Source: DASYUM01 sp036001225 (GTDB lineage Bacteria > Methylomirabilota > Methylomirabilia > Rokubacteriales > DASRDR01). From it: a stretch of 24,988 nt of DNA. How positions within the stretch are numbered: position 1 is the first letter of the stretch; every line of letters starts with the position of its first letter. Under the pieces are notes generated by a model. The model did not search any database. It was not told where the DNA came from and worked only from the letters and a program-made list of their open reading frames with translations. Shown here piece after piece: positions 7,246-13,796 of this stretch. Both the position numbers and the translations under genes were made by a program. The stretch lies in NCBI GenBank assembly GCA_036001225.1, contig DASYUM010000331.1, forward strand, positions 1 to 24,988, given 5' to 3'.

Positions 7246-8817
7246 GTGAGAGAGCGGAAGACCCGACCCGTCGTCGCTGGCCGCCTCGGCCTCCTCGTCG
7301 CCGGGATGGTCCTGGCGGCCACGACGGCCTGGGCCCAGGGAGGCGCTCCGCGGCTGACCGCGGTGGACGCGGCGACGTATCACCGCTTGAAGGTCCAGGC
7401 GGAGCGGGACCCCGCCGCCGAGGCGCCGACCCGCGTGCTCGAGGCGGCGGCCGCCGAGACCGGGGCGCCGACCGTCACCACGTCCTTCATCGGGCTCGAC
7501 CGGCTGAGCGCGGCCAACAGCGGGTTCATCTTCGTCCCGCCGGACCCGGTCGTCGCCAAGGGGCGGGGCCGGGTGCTCGAAGCGGCCAACAGCGCGGCGC
7601 GGCTCTTCACCACGGCGGGCGGCGTGCTGGCCACCAAGAGCCTCCAGCTCTTCTTCGGCGCGCCCCCGCCGGCCGGGAGCGATGGGCTCCTGTTCGACCC
7701 CAAGGTCTACTTCGACCGGCTCGGCGCCAACCCGCGCTTCTACGTGCTGGCGCTGGAGAAGCGGGGCGCCTCGCCGGCGGCGGGCGTGTCCCGGATCTGG
7801 CTCGCCGTCTCCCGCGGCCCCGAGCCCGCCAATCTCGAGCCGGCCAGCTGGTGCCGGTACGCCATCGACGGCAAGCGCAACGGGGGCACGGCGCTCTCGA
7901 GCTGGGCGGACTACCCGGGGCTCGGGGTCGGCGCCGACAAGCTCGTCATCACGGCCAACCAGTTCACCTTCGCGTCGAACGCGTTCACCTTCGCCATCAT
8001 CCGGGTCCTGAACAAGGCGACGCTGGCGAAGAACGGCGCCGCCTGCCCGGCGCTCCCGTTCGTCTTCACCTTCCAGCCGTCGGCCGGGGCCGGGAACGGC
8101 ACGGTCTTCACCATCCAGCCCGTGCAGCACTACGTGGCGCCGGCCTCGAGCGCGGGGGTCGCCAACCCCGTCTACCTCGTCAACACCGTGTTCGGCGCCA
8201 GCAGCGTGTACCGGGTGTGGCGGGTCCGGAACTTCCCGCCGACGCTCCAGGGCCCGGTGAACGTGCAAGCCGCCGCCTATGGCATTCCGCCCCAGGCCCC
8301 GCAGCGGGCCAGCAGCCTGCGCCTGGACACCGGCGACACCCGGATCACCCAGGCGTCTTCCGGCGACGACGCCGGCAACTTCAGCGCCGTCCACAGCACC
8401 GTGTGCAACGCGGGGGGCGGCCCCACCGAGTCGTGTCTGCGGGGGGTGGCCTTCTTCGTGGGGTCGGGCGCCGGCGGCGCGCTGACGGCGCGCCTGGAAG
8501 AACAGTTCACGCTCGGGCTCGCCCCGGGCGACTTCCTCTTCTGGCCGGGCGTGGCCGACGGCGGCTCGTTCGAGTCGGGGTTCGCGTTCCACCGGAGCAG
8601 CGCGACGACCTTCCTGAGCTCCTTCTGGGCGGTCGGAGCGACGATCGGGGCACTCACCGTGGGCACCTGCCCTCAGACGACGCGGCGGACGGGCGACTAC
8701 ATCGGCGCCCAGCGGGACCCGGTCGACAACCGGAGCTTCTGGTTCGCCGGCGAGCGGGCCACCGTGATCGCCGGCGCCTGCCAGTGGCAGACGCGGATCA
8801 TCAAGGTCACGCCATAG
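7246..8817 (+). CDS. secreted six-cysteine beta-propeller-like protein, copy 4
   Basis: This 523-residue preprotein starts at the GTG at 7246, ten bases after GGAGG (7231-7235). An n-region rich in Arg and Lys and a hydrophobic stretch LGLLVAGMVLAATTAWAQ form a signal peptide cut near AWAQ. The body keeps the array motifs: PRLTAVDAATYHRLKVQA, PPDPVVAKG, FDPKVYFDRLG, SWCRYAIDGKRN, LDTGDTRITQASS, FLFWPGVAD, TGDYIGAQRDPVDNRSFWFAGE, and six cysteines. It belongs with copy 5 in a second sublineage marked by LFTTAGGVLATKSLQLFFGAP, an insertion EKRG with SPAAGVSRIW, and TRIIKVTP at the end. Its leader shares only TCACCAG and GGCGGGAG-type pieces with those of copies 1-3. Role unknown; export inferred. 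Confidence 0.9.
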   Translation: MRERKTRPVVAGRLGLLVAGMVLAATTAWAQGGAPRLTAVDAATYHRLKVQAERDPAAEAPTRVLEAAAAETGAPTVTTSFIGLDRLSAANSGFIFVPPDPVVAKGRGRVLEAANSAARLFTTAGGVLATKSLQLFFGAPPPAGSDGLLFDPKVYFDRLGANPRFYVLALEKRGASPAAGVSRIWLAVSRGPEPANLEPASWCRYAIDGKRNGGTALSSWADYPGLGVGADKLVITANQFTFASNAFTFAIIRVLNKATLAKNGAACPALPFVFTFQPSAGAGNGTVFTIQPVQHYVAPASSAGVANPVYLVNTVFGASSVYRVWRVRNFPPTLQGPVNVQAAAYGIPPQAPQRASSLRLDTGDTRITQASSGDDAGNFSAVHSTVCNAGGGPTESCLRGVAFFVGSGAGGALTARLEEQFTLGLAPGDFLFWPGVADGGSFESGFAFHRSSATTFLSSFWAVGATIGALTVGTCPQTTRRTGDYIGAQRDPVDNRSFWFAGERATVIAGACQWQTRIIKVTP

Positions 8818-8876
8818 TCCCGCGGTCGGGGCGGCGGGTGCCCCCTCCCAACCCACACGGCTGGAGGTTGCGGACC

Positions 8877-10448
8877 ATGAGCCAGAGGGATCCCCGAGCG
8901 TCCACCGCCCGAATCCTCGCCGCCGTCGTCGCCGGGATGCTCCTGGCGGCCACGGTCGCCTCGGCGCAGGGGACCGCGCCCCGGCTGACCGCGGTGGACG
9001 CGGCGAGCTATCAGGCATTGAAGGTCCAGGCGGAGACGGACGCCGCCGCCGAGGCGCCGACACGCCTGGCCGAGGTCGCGGCCGGCGAGGCCGAGGCCCC
9101 GACCATCACCGCGTCCTTCGCCGGGCTCGACCAGCCGGGCGCGGCCAGCGGCGGGTTCACCTTCGTGCCGCCGGACCCCATCCTCGCCAAGGGCCGGACC
9201 CGGGTGCTCGAGGCGACCAACAGCGCGACGCGGCTCTTCACCACGGCGGGCGGCGTGCTGGCCACGAAGAGCCTCCAGCTCTTCTTCGGCGCGCCGCCGC
9301 CGGCGGGGCGCGACGGCGTCCTGTTCGACCCCAAGGTCTACTTCGACCGGCTCGGCGTCAACCCGCGCTTCTACGTGGTGGCGCTGGAGAAGCGGGGCAC
9401 CTCGGACGCGACGGGCGTGTCCCGGATCTGGCTGGCCGTCTCGCGCGGCGTCGACCCGGCCGACCTCGAGCCGGCACGCTGGTGCCGGTACGCCATCGAC
9501 GGGAAGCGCAACGGGGGCACCGCGCGCTCGAGCTGGGCGGACTACCCGGGGCTCGGGGTCGGCGTCGACAAGCTGGTCATCACCGCCAACCAGTTCACGT
9601 TCGCGTCGAACCTGTTCACCTTCGCCATCGTCCGCGTCCTCAACAAGCTGGTGCTGGCGAACAACGGGGCCGCCTGCCCGCCGCTCCCCTTCGTCTTCAC
9701 CTTCCAGCCCTCGGCTCTCCTTCAGAACCCCGCGGCCTTCACCCTTCAGCCGGTGCAGCACTACGTGGCGCCGGCCTCGAGCGCCGGCGTCGCGAACCCC
9801 GTCTATCTCGTCAACACGGTCTTCGGCACCAACACCCGATATCGGGTGTGGCGCGTGCGGAACCTCCCCCCGTCACTCCAGGTGGCGAGCGTCCAGGGCA
9901 CCTTCACCTACGGCGTCCCACCCGCGGCCCGGCAGCGGGGCAGCAGCCTGCGCCTGGACACCGGCGACAACCGGATCACCCAGGCCTCCTCGGGCGACCT
10001 GAGGGGCAGCTTCAGCGCCGTCCACGGCACCGTGTGCAACGTCGGGGGCGGTGCCACCGAGTCGTGCGTCCGGGCGGTGGCCATCCGGGTCGGCTCGGGC
10101 CCCGGGGGCGCGCTGGCGGCGAGCCTGGAGGACCAGTTCACCCTGGGGCTCGCCCCCGGAGACTTTCTCTTCTGGCCGGGCGTCGCCGATGGCGGCTCTC
10201 GGGACTCGGGGTTCGCGTTCCACCGGAGCAGCGCGACGACGTTCCTGAGCTCCTACTGGGCGGTCGGGACGACCATCCGGCCGCTCACCGTCGGCACCTG
10301 CCCGCAGAGGACGGCGCGGACGGGCGACTACATCGGCGCCCAGCGCGATCCGGTCGACAACCGGAGCTTCTGGTTCGCCGGCGAGCGGGCGACGACGCTC
10401 GGCGGCGTGTGTCAGTGGCAGACGCGGATCATCAGGGTCACGCCGTAA
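8877..10448 (+). CDS. secreted six-cysteine beta-propeller-like protein, copy 5
   Basis: This 523-residue preprotein has the ATG at 8877, nine bases after GGAGG (8863-8867). The signal peptide has ILAAVVAGMLLAATVASAQ with cleavage near ASAQ. Conserved motifs include PRLTAVDAASYQALKVQA, PPDPILAKG, FDPKVYFDRLG, RWCRYAIDGKRN, LDTGDNRITQASS, TGDYIGAQRDPVDNRSFWFAGE, and the six cysteines. It is closest to copy 4. It differs mainly in surface-like loops, such as SALLQNPAAF where the others have SAAAGNGAVF or similar, and GDLRGSF before the third cysteine. A 26-base gap with GAGGAGGG leads to the VOC gene, so these two are likely on one transcript ending at the terminator near 10914. Function is not recognised. 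Confidence 0.9.
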   Translation: MSQRDPRASTARILAAVVAGMLLAATVASAQGTAPRLTAVDAASYQALKVQAETDAAAEAPTRLAEVAAGEAEAPTITASFAGLDQPGAASGGFTFVPPDPILAKGRTRVLEATNSATRLFTTAGGVLATKSLQLFFGAPPPAGRDGVLFDPKVYFDRLGVNPRFYVVALEKRGTSDATGVSRIWLAVSRGVDPADLEPARWCRYAIDGKRNGGTARSSWADYPGLGVGVDKLVITANQFTFASNLFTFAIVRVLNKLVLANNGAACPPLPFVFTFQPSALLQNPAAFTLQPVQHYVAPASSAGVANPVYLVNTVFGTNTRYRVWRVRNLPPSLQVASVQGTFTYGVPPAARQRGSSLRLDTGDNRITQASSGDLRGSFSAVHGTVCNVGGGATESCVRAVAIRVGSGPGGALAASLEDQFTLGLAPGDFLFWPGVADGGSRDSGFAFHRSSATTFLSSYWAVGTTIRPLTVGTCPQRTARTGDYIGAQRDPVDNRSFWFAGERATTLGGVCQWQTRIIRVTP

Positions 10449-10474
10449 ATCGTGCTGTCGAGGAGGGCCTGAGC

Positions 10475-10876
10475 GTGAGTGAGTCACCGGGCCGGCCGCT
10501 GGAGTGCCTGGAGCTGGATCACGTGGTGCTCCGGGTCCGGGACCAGGCCGTCTCCCAGCGCTTCTACGTCGAGGTGCTCGGCCTCACGCTGGACCACGTC
10601 AACGAGCCGATCAAGCTGGTCCAGCTCCGCTGCGGCCGCCACCTGATCGACCTGCTGCCGCTCCCGCCCGGCGAGGCCCCGCCCGCCAGCGGGCGGATGG
10701 ATCACGTCTGCCTCTCCATCCGCTGCGACGACATGGCCGCGCTGGCCGCCTACCTGCGCGGGCAGGGCGTCGAGGTCGAGGGGGACGTCGTCTCCCGGCG
10801 CGGCGCCTTCGGCCAGGGGCTCTCGCTCTACATCCGCGATCCCGACGGGTACCGCATCGAGCTCAAGCCCCGCTGA
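10475..10876 (+). CDS. VOC-superfamily protein (glyoxalase/extradiol dioxygenase-like)
   Basis: This 133-residue cytoplasmic protein spans a single vicinal-oxygen-chelate unit of two beta-alpha-beta-beta-beta modules. The modules begin with LDHVVLRVRD (His16) and MDHVCLSIR (His77) and end with RDPDGYRIELK (Glu129), which supply three of the usual four metal ligands. The position normally holding a Glu in the first module has Asp59 (LIDLLP). Such proteins dimerise and bind a divalent metal for glyoxalase, thiol-transfer or ring-cleavage chemistry; the substrate cannot be told. The GTG at 10475 is preferred because GAGGAGGG lies eight bases upstream. It follows copy 5 by 26 bases and is succeeded by an intrinsic terminator, so it is probably the last gene of that transcript. 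A link in function to the secreted paralogues is not evident. Confidence 0.85.
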   Translation: MSESPGRPLECLELDHVVLRVRDQAVSQRFYVEVLGLTLDHVNEPIKLVQLRCGRHLIDLLPLPPGEAPPASGRMDHVCLSIRCDDMAALAAYLRGQGVEVEGDVVSRRGAFGQGLSLYIRDPDGYRIELKPR

Positions 10877-10913
10877 CCCGCGTCACCGGGGCCCGGGGGG
10901 AGGCAGGCCCGAT

Positions 10914-10945
10914 CCGGTCGCCGAAGGGCGACCGGCCCGGCTTTT
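10914..10945 (+). terminator. intrinsic terminator after the VOC gene
   Basis: CCGGTCGCC (10914-10922) and GGCGACCGG (10927-10935) form a perfect nine-base-pair stem around a GAAG tetraloop. CCCGGCTTTT follows with four Ts at 10942-10945. It starts 37 bases after the VOC stop codon and would end transcription of the copy 4 - copy 5 - VOC unit. The T-run is short and offset by six bases, so efficiency may be moderate. Confidence 0.7.
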
Positions 10946-11101
10946 GGCTTCGAGGTAATCGAGGGAACGCGGCACATCGTGGTCCGGCACCGCGATCATC
11001 CAGATCTGAATACCACCGTCGCGAGGCACGACGAGCTGGATCCGGCGTATGCCCGGACTGCCATACGGCTCATAGATGAGCTGCTTCGGCGAAGGGCATG
11101 A
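10946..11101 (+). pseudogene. possible 5'-truncated HicA-like toxin remnant
   Basis: The frame ending at the TGA 11099-11101 reads GFEVIEGTRHIVVRHRDHPD, continues through NTTVARHDELDP and ends IRLIDELLRRRA. This resembles the C-terminal two thirds of small HicA-type double-stranded-RNA-binding ribonuclease toxins: a strand, a His before a hairpin, then a final helix. The frame has no ATG, and upstream it runs straight through the terminator hairpin, so the true 5' end appears lost; the only in-frame GTG (10979) is internal. It sits directly before a HicB-like gene, the usual hicA-hicB order. An antisense reading of the same stretch (down to 10883) is also open and cannot be fully excluded. 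If the call is right the toxin is probably dead. Confidence 0.35.
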
Positions 11102-11124
11102 TGTCGGGAAGGAGGGCATCGGGC

Positions 11125-11379
11125 GTGAAGGACGCGAAGTATTACGATTCGCTTGCCTGGGAAGTCCAGATCGAGCGGGATGTCCGAGCGGATGGCTCGA
11201 TCTACTATGTGGCGCGGCATCCGGAATTTGGAACCGTATCCGGTCCACTCGGCACGGGCGCTTCCCCCGAGGAGGCGCTCGCGGAACTCAGAGAGGCCAG
11301 GCGCAGTCTCATTGCGGTGCTTCTGGAGCGGGGCGATCCTATTCCAGAGCCTCGACCCGTCAGGGCTGTGGTCATGTAG
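11125..11379 (+). CDS. HicB-like antitoxin (DUF1902-type)
   Basis: This 84-residue protein starts at the GTG at 11125, eight bases after a strong AAGGAGGG (11109-11116). An upstream in-frame ATG at 11098 would overlap the preceding frame but has no ribosome binding site. The sequence has the HicB partial RNase-H-like core: alternating strands WEVQIERD and YYVARHPEF, the glycine turn of GTVSGPLGTG, then SPEEALAELREARRSLIAVL as the long helix and GDPIPEP at its end. The PEEAL...A......L..G.PIP signature is characteristic of the family. HicB proteins neutralise a HicA mRNA interferase and repress their own operon. Here the neighbouring toxin looks truncated, so this may be an orphan antitoxin. 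No separate DNA-binding domain is present, as in short HicB forms. Confidence 0.7.
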   Translation: MKDAKYYDSLAWEVQIERDVRADGSIYYVARHPEFGTVSGPLGTGASPEEALAELREARRSLIAVLLERGDPIPEPRPVRAVVM

Positions 11380-11435
11380 CTGCACGAGGGCGTCCGGAGA
11401 GTAGACGCGGTCGACCCCGAAACACGACCTTTGCC

Positions 11436-11452
11436 CCCATCACACTGATGGG
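11436..11452. other. small perfect inverted repeat
   Basis: CCCATCA (11436-11442) and TGATGGG (11446-11452) form a seven-base-pair stem with a three-base loop, 57 bases after the HicB-like stop. No T-run follows on either strand, so a standard terminator is not supported. The rest of 11380-11505 shows no gene that I recognise on either strand. Confidence 0.3.
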
Positions 11453-11505
11453 AAACCGACGACCTGGATTCTGCTGTAGCCTGGTGCGCCCTTCGAAGGT
11501 TTGAG

Positions 11506-11710
11506 AAACGGCCCGGCGTCGTCGGGCCGCACCACGGCGGCCCGGAGCGTCCGGCCGTCGGGCGCCGCGACGTCGATCCACCGAGCGGCCGGCGCCTCCG
11601 CTTGGGCTACGCAGGGCGGGCAGCGCGGTGACCGCCGCCAGCCCGAGGCCGCAGGTGAGATCCCTTCCCGGACCGATCGTCGCGTCGTGGGCGCGCTCAC
11701 GGAGACCCAC
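11506..11710 (-). pseudogene. truncated, frameshifted start of a secreted alpha/beta-hydrolase (dienelactone-hydrolase-like)
   Basis: Reading leftward, one frame gives a signal-peptide-like stretch (LTCGLGLAAVTALPAL). After a frame change near 11605 the next frame gives AQAEAPAARWIDVAAPDGRT followed by LRAAVVRPDDAGPF. The latter is the usual opening of secreted dienelactone-hydrolase-like proteins, where a strand with APDG.TL.A...RP...GPFP precedes the nucleophile-bearing alpha/beta fold. Here homology stops after GPF at about 11506, and an unrelated short tail runs to a stop. The oxyanion loop, the nucleophile elbow and the rest are missing. It lies between the HicB-like gene and the end of the efflux operon, consistent with a deletion junction. 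Family identity is from remembered sequence pattern, so confidence is moderate. Confidence 0.4.
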
Positions 11711-11782
11711 TGCGCCTCATGGCGACCTTCGTCTCGCGGCGGCGGGTGCGGGCGACCCCGGCGGGCTCGGCCGGAGTTGCGC

Positions 11783-13021
11783 CTACTCGTAGCGGAGGGC
11801 TTCGATGGGATCGAGCCGGGAGGCCTTGCGGGCGGGGTAGAAGCCGAAGAAGACCCCGACGGCCCCCGAGAAGACGAAGGCCAGCCCGATCGCCTCGGCC
11901 GGGATCTCGGTGGTCCAGTTGGCGATGGACGCGATGGTCTCCGACGCCGCCAGCCCGACGACGATCCCCACCAGCCCGCCCGCGATGGCGAGCGTCACGG
12001 CCTCCACCAGGAACTGGGCCAGGATGTCCCGGCTGCGCGCCCCCACCGCCATCCGCAGCCCGATCTCGCGCGTCCGCTCCGTCACCGAGACCAGCATGAT
12101 GTTCATGATCCCGATGCCGCCCACCAGGAGCGACACCGAGGCGATGGCGGCGAGCAGCATGGTCATGATGCGGGCGGACTCCTCCTGGGCGGCGAACATC
12201 TCGGACAGGATCCGGACCTGAAAGTCGTCGTCCTGCCCCGACTGGAGGCGGTGGCGCTGGCGCAGCAGGTCGCGGATCTGGCCCTGGGCTTCCTCCATCA
12301 GGTCCGAGTCCTTGACCTTGACCGAGATGGTGCCGACCGTGCGCGGATTCGACCGGTTGGCGCCGAGGACCTTCTTCTTCGCCGTCGAGAGCGGGATCAG
12401 GATCAGGTCGTCCTGGTCCTGGCCGAAGGCCGACTGTCCCTTGGCGTCCAGCACGCCGACGATCGTGAAGGGGACGTTCTTGATCCGGATCGTCTGGCCG
12501 ACGGGGTCGGAGGTGTCGAAGAGGCTCCGCCACACGGTCTCGCCCAGAACGGCCACCTTGGCGGCGGCGTCGACGTCCTCGAAACCGAACATCTTGCCGG
12601 TGGCCACGTCCCATTCGCGGGCCACCAGGTAATCGGGGGTCACGCCCTGGATGATCGTGGACCAGTTGGTGTTGCCGAAGACCGTCTGGGCGGCGCCGCG
12701 CACCGACGGCGCCGAGGCCTCCACCGCCGGGATCTCGAGGCCGATGGCCCTGGCGTCCTCCTCGGTCAGCGTCTGCTGGGAGCCGAGCCCCCAGCGGATG
12801 CCGCCGGAGGTCTGGGCGCCGGGGAGGACCACGATGGCGTTCGAGCCGAGCGAGCGGATCTGCTCGGCGATCCGGCGCTGGGCGCCGGCGCCAACCGAGA
12901 CCATGGCGATGACCGCGCCGACGCCGATGATGATGCCGAGCATGGTCAGCGCGGTGCGCAGCACGTGGGCCCGGAGGGCGCCGAGGGCCATCCGGATGGC
13001 GGCCCAGAGCTTGACGTTCAC
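11783..13021 (-). CDS. MacB-type ABC transporter permease (FtsX-like)
   Basis: This 412-residue inner-membrane protein has one transmembrane helix near the N-terminus (about 23-46, TALTMLGIIIGVGAVIAMVSVG). A periplasmic domain of some 240 residues follows (MacB_PCD-like, with LTEEDARAI and GVTPDYL), then three helices at about 283-312, 335-360 and 370-392. The last part reads FYPARKASRLDPIEALRYE, the standard end of MacB/FtsX-family permeases. In MacB proper the ATPase is fused at the N-terminus; here it is a separate gene just upstream, overlapping by four bases (ATGA). Such split systems transmit ATP-driven mechanical force to an adaptor and outer-membrane channel to expel macrolides, lipids or peptides. 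It is the last gene of the leftward operon. No strong terminator was found downstream. Confidence 0.93.
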   Translation of the reverse strand: MNVKLWAAIRMALGALRAHVLRTALTMLGIIIGVGAVIAMVSVGAGAQRRIAEQIRSLGSNAIVVLPGAQTSGGIRWGLGSQQTLTEEDARAIGLEIPAVEASAPSVRGAAQTVFGNTNWSTIIQGVTPDYLVAREWDVATGKMFGFEDVDAAAKVAVLGETVWRSLFDTSDPVGQTIRIKNVPFTIVGVLDAKGQSAFGQDQDDLILIPLSTAKKKVLGANRSNPRTVGTISVKVKDSDLMEEAQGQIRDLLRQRHRLQSGQDDDFQVRILSEMFAAQEESARIMTMLLAAIASVSLLVGGIGIMNIMLVSVTERTREIGLRMAVGARSRDILAQFLVEAVTLAIAGGLVGIVVGLAASETIASIANWTTEIPAEAIGLAFVFSGAVGVFFGFYPARKASRLDPIEALRYE

Positions 13022-13782
13022 GCCCCGACTCCCTGGGCGGCCTCGTCCTCGGCCGGCAGTGTCGCCAGCAGCGCCTCGGCCCGCAGCGGGGCGTCCACCC
13101 GCGCGTCGGTCCGGACCCGCCCGTCCCGGAATGCGACGATCCGGCTCGCGTAGCGGGCGATGTCGTCCTCGTGGGTCACGAGCACGATCGTGATTCCCCC
13201 GCGATTGAGGGCCTGGAGGATCGCCATGATCTCGATGCTGGTCCGGGTGTCCAGATTCCCGGTCGGCTCGTCGGCCAGGACGAGGCGCGGCTCGTTCACG
13301 AGAGCCCGGGCGATGGCGACCCGCTGCTGCTGGCCCCCCGAGAGCTGGCTCGGGTGGTGGTGCTCGCGCCCCTCGAGGCCGACGTCCCGCAGGCGGGCCA
13401 GGGCCTGGGTGCGTCGGTCGCGGGCGGTCGCGCCGCCGTCGTACAGCAGCGGGAGCTCGACGTTCTCCATCGCGCTCATCCGCGGCAGGAGGTTGAAGGT
13501 CTGGAAGACGAAGCCGATCTTCTGGTTCCGGATGGCCGCCAGCGCGTCGCGGGATAGACGCGAGACGTCCTCGCCGTCCAGGGCGTAGCGGCCCGACGTC
13601 GGGGTATCGAGGCAGCCCACGAGGTTCATGAAGGTGGACTTGCCGGAGCCCGACGGTCCCATGATCGCCACGAACTCCCCCGGCGCGATGTCGAGCGTCA
13701 CGCCGCGCAGGGCGTGCACCGAATGGGACCCCAGCCGGTAGGTCTTGGCGAGGTCGCGGACGGCGATGAGCGGGGCCGTCAT
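13018..13782 (-). CDS. MacB-type ABC transporter ATPase
   Basis: This 254-residue cytoplasmic ATP-binding subunit has all functional motifs: Walker A GPSGSGKST at 42-50, Q-loop Gln94, signature LSGGQQQRVAIARAL from 147, Walker B LVLADEP from 167, and H-loop His204. The GNLD following Walker B and the CLDTPTSG segment are typical of the LolD/MacB/FtsE subgroup, which pairs with FtsX-like permeases. The stop overlaps the start of the permease gene by four bases, and the start lies 14 bases after the adaptor stop. Coordinated translation of all three parts is therefore expected. The C-terminal ~25 residues are an acidic and alanine-rich tail beyond the usual end of the domain. The permease lacks its own ATPase domain, so this subunit must dimerise to drive it. 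Confidence 0.95.
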   Translation of the reverse strand: MTAPLIAVRDLAKTYRLGSHSVHALRGVTLDIAPGEFVAIMGPSGSGKSTFMNLVGCLDTPTSGRYALDGEDVSRLSRDALAAIRNQKIGFVFQTFNLLPRMSAMENVELPLLYDGGATARDRRTQALARLRDVGLEGREHHHPSQLSGGQQQRVAIARALVNEPRLVLADEPTGNLDTRTSIEIMAILQALNRGGITIVLVTHEDDIARYASRIVAFRDGRVRTDARVDAPLRAEALLATLPAEDEAAQGVGA

Positions 13783-13796
13783 GCGGCCAGCCTCCG

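Larger units (their letters stand above)
2226..10448 (+). repeat. tandem array of five paralogous secreted-protein genes
   Basis: Five full-length genes of one family follow each other head to tail, at 2226-3899, 3965-5509, 5604-7151, 7246-8817 and 8877-10448. They share the same N-terminal segment, the same order of motifs, six cysteines and nearly the same length. Copies 1-3 share wording absent from copies 4-5 (for example LHTTTGAVLDT against LFTTAGGVLAT, and VSRIH against VSRIW), so there are two sublineages. Leaders of copies 1-3 are also duplicated, which shows that the repeated unit is leader plus gene. No transposase or integrase lies within the array, so unequal recombination is the simplest origin. 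Confidence 0.95.

Noticed and set aside
2343..9761. Very long open frames on the minus strand opposite the five paralogues, each several hundred codons long
   Set aside because: They are rich in Arg, Gly, Asp, Glu and Pro with no domain, and repeat only because the sense genes repeat. The plus strand has signal peptides, conserved motifs and ribosome binding sites. High GC keeps antisense stops rare.
10883..11248. Minus-strand protein opposite the HicA/HicB-like frames
   Set aside because: It would pass through the terminator hairpin and end in Pro/Gly-rich noise. The plus strand gives a good HicB with a strong ribosome binding site. The part at 10946-11090 remains ambiguous, and this is stated in the remnant entry.
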